A stretch of DNA of 64,000 nt, taken from assembly GCA_016788165.1 (NCBI GenBank), contig JAEUTH010000042.1:1-64000 (forward strand), given 5' to 3'. The notes beneath the pieces were generated by a model. That model saw only the letters and a program-made list of their open reading frames with translations, searched no databases and was not told the origin of the DNA. Origin of the DNA: Bacteroidia bacterium (GTDB lineage: Bacteria; Bacteroidota; Bacteroidia; AKYH767-A; OLB10). The translations under genes and the position numbers were made by a program. This document shows, one piece after another, positions 63,954-64,000 of the stretch. How positions within the stretch are numbered: position 1 is the stretch's first letter; the number at the start of each line of letters is the position of its first letter.

Positions 63954-64000
63954 TTTTTAATTGAAAATTTTAGCAATAAAAAAAATAGGATATGCTTAGA

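Noticed and set aside
63961-63999. TTG-started frame resembling a glycosyltransferase start (KILAIKKIGYA) at the right edge
   Set aside because: It meets a TAG after 12 codons. An ATG at 63992 may start the next gene, but only three codons are visible. An A8-run frameshift is conceivable but cannot be judged.

Overview
The window is AT-rich chromosomal DNA from a member of the Bacteroidota. Six lines of evidence support this. Several secreted proteins end in type IX secretion (T9SS) sorting domains: five intact type A, one type A cut off by a stop, and one type B (CHU_C-like). Promoters match the Bacteroidota consensus TTG-N19/20-TAnnTTTG. Shine-Dalgarno sequences are hardly visible. The window carries a BatA-type protein, a ComEC with a degenerate C-terminal domain, and an LptD/amidase/MCE/Fe-S neighbourhood. 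A lineage near the Chitinophagales is my guess from protein style only. No phage, IS element, CRISPR array or rRNA was found; there is one tRNA (His).

Layout. 1-1705: two secreted propeller-like repeat proteins, the first cut by the window edge. 1895-4286 (-): a DUF2279-like protein and a phosphoglucomutase/phosphomannomutase, with a terminator-like hairpin between them that lies inside the DUF2279 signal-peptide codons. 4411-7486 (-): a seven-haem cytochrome/TPR protein and an overlapping unknown secreted partner. 7685-7737: a 7-bp tandem repeat. 7851-11304 (+): a secreted protein cut from its sorting domain by one in-frame TAA, then an intact T9SS repeat protein. 11419-14155 (-): paired M16 proteases, one with and one without the zinc motif. 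14464-17397 (+): a secreted PQQ-type sugar dehydrogenase and pyruvate dehydrogenase E1 beta. 17546-20957 (+): a tightly packed glycosyltransferase and GDP-heptose cluster (hddA, hddC, gmhB-like). 20952-21677 (-): ComB-like phosphatase. 21875-31393 (+): TolB-like protein, a 44-aa membrane peptide, Hsp20, SurE, LpxB with small membrane proteins, ComEC and a DPP-IV-type peptidase. 31399-35627 (-): patatin/BamA-like protein, NlpC/P60 hydrolase and RlmD. 35712-38057 (+): large gliding/T9SS type B protein. 38058-41340 (-): two unknown envelope proteins with overlapping genes. 41409-42785 (+): LamG/T9SS protein. 42839-44338 (-): biotin carboxylase. 44407-44481 (-): tRNA-His. 44839-46779 (+): a probably highly expressed T9SS protein. 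46903-51545 (-): Fe-S electron-transfer pair, MCE protein and SPOR-amidase, divergent from lptD (51626-54130 +). 54216-60528 (-): cold-shock protein, a dihydroorotase homologue without metal ligands, BatA-like protein, an unknown membrane protein and homogentisate dioxygenase. 60668-63953 (+): three glycosyltransferases.

The main theme is the cell envelope. LpxB, LptD, the heptose genes and four glycosyltransferases point to lipopolysaccharide or other surface glycan assembly. The SPOR-amidase, NlpC/P60 protein and MCE protein act on wall and outer-membrane upkeep, and the T9SS cargo populates the surface. The items most worth checking are the stop-split T9SS gene, the terminator overlapping a signal peptide, the cytochrome and its partner, and the unknown 38-41 kb pair. 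No wholly new system can be proved from sequence alone.
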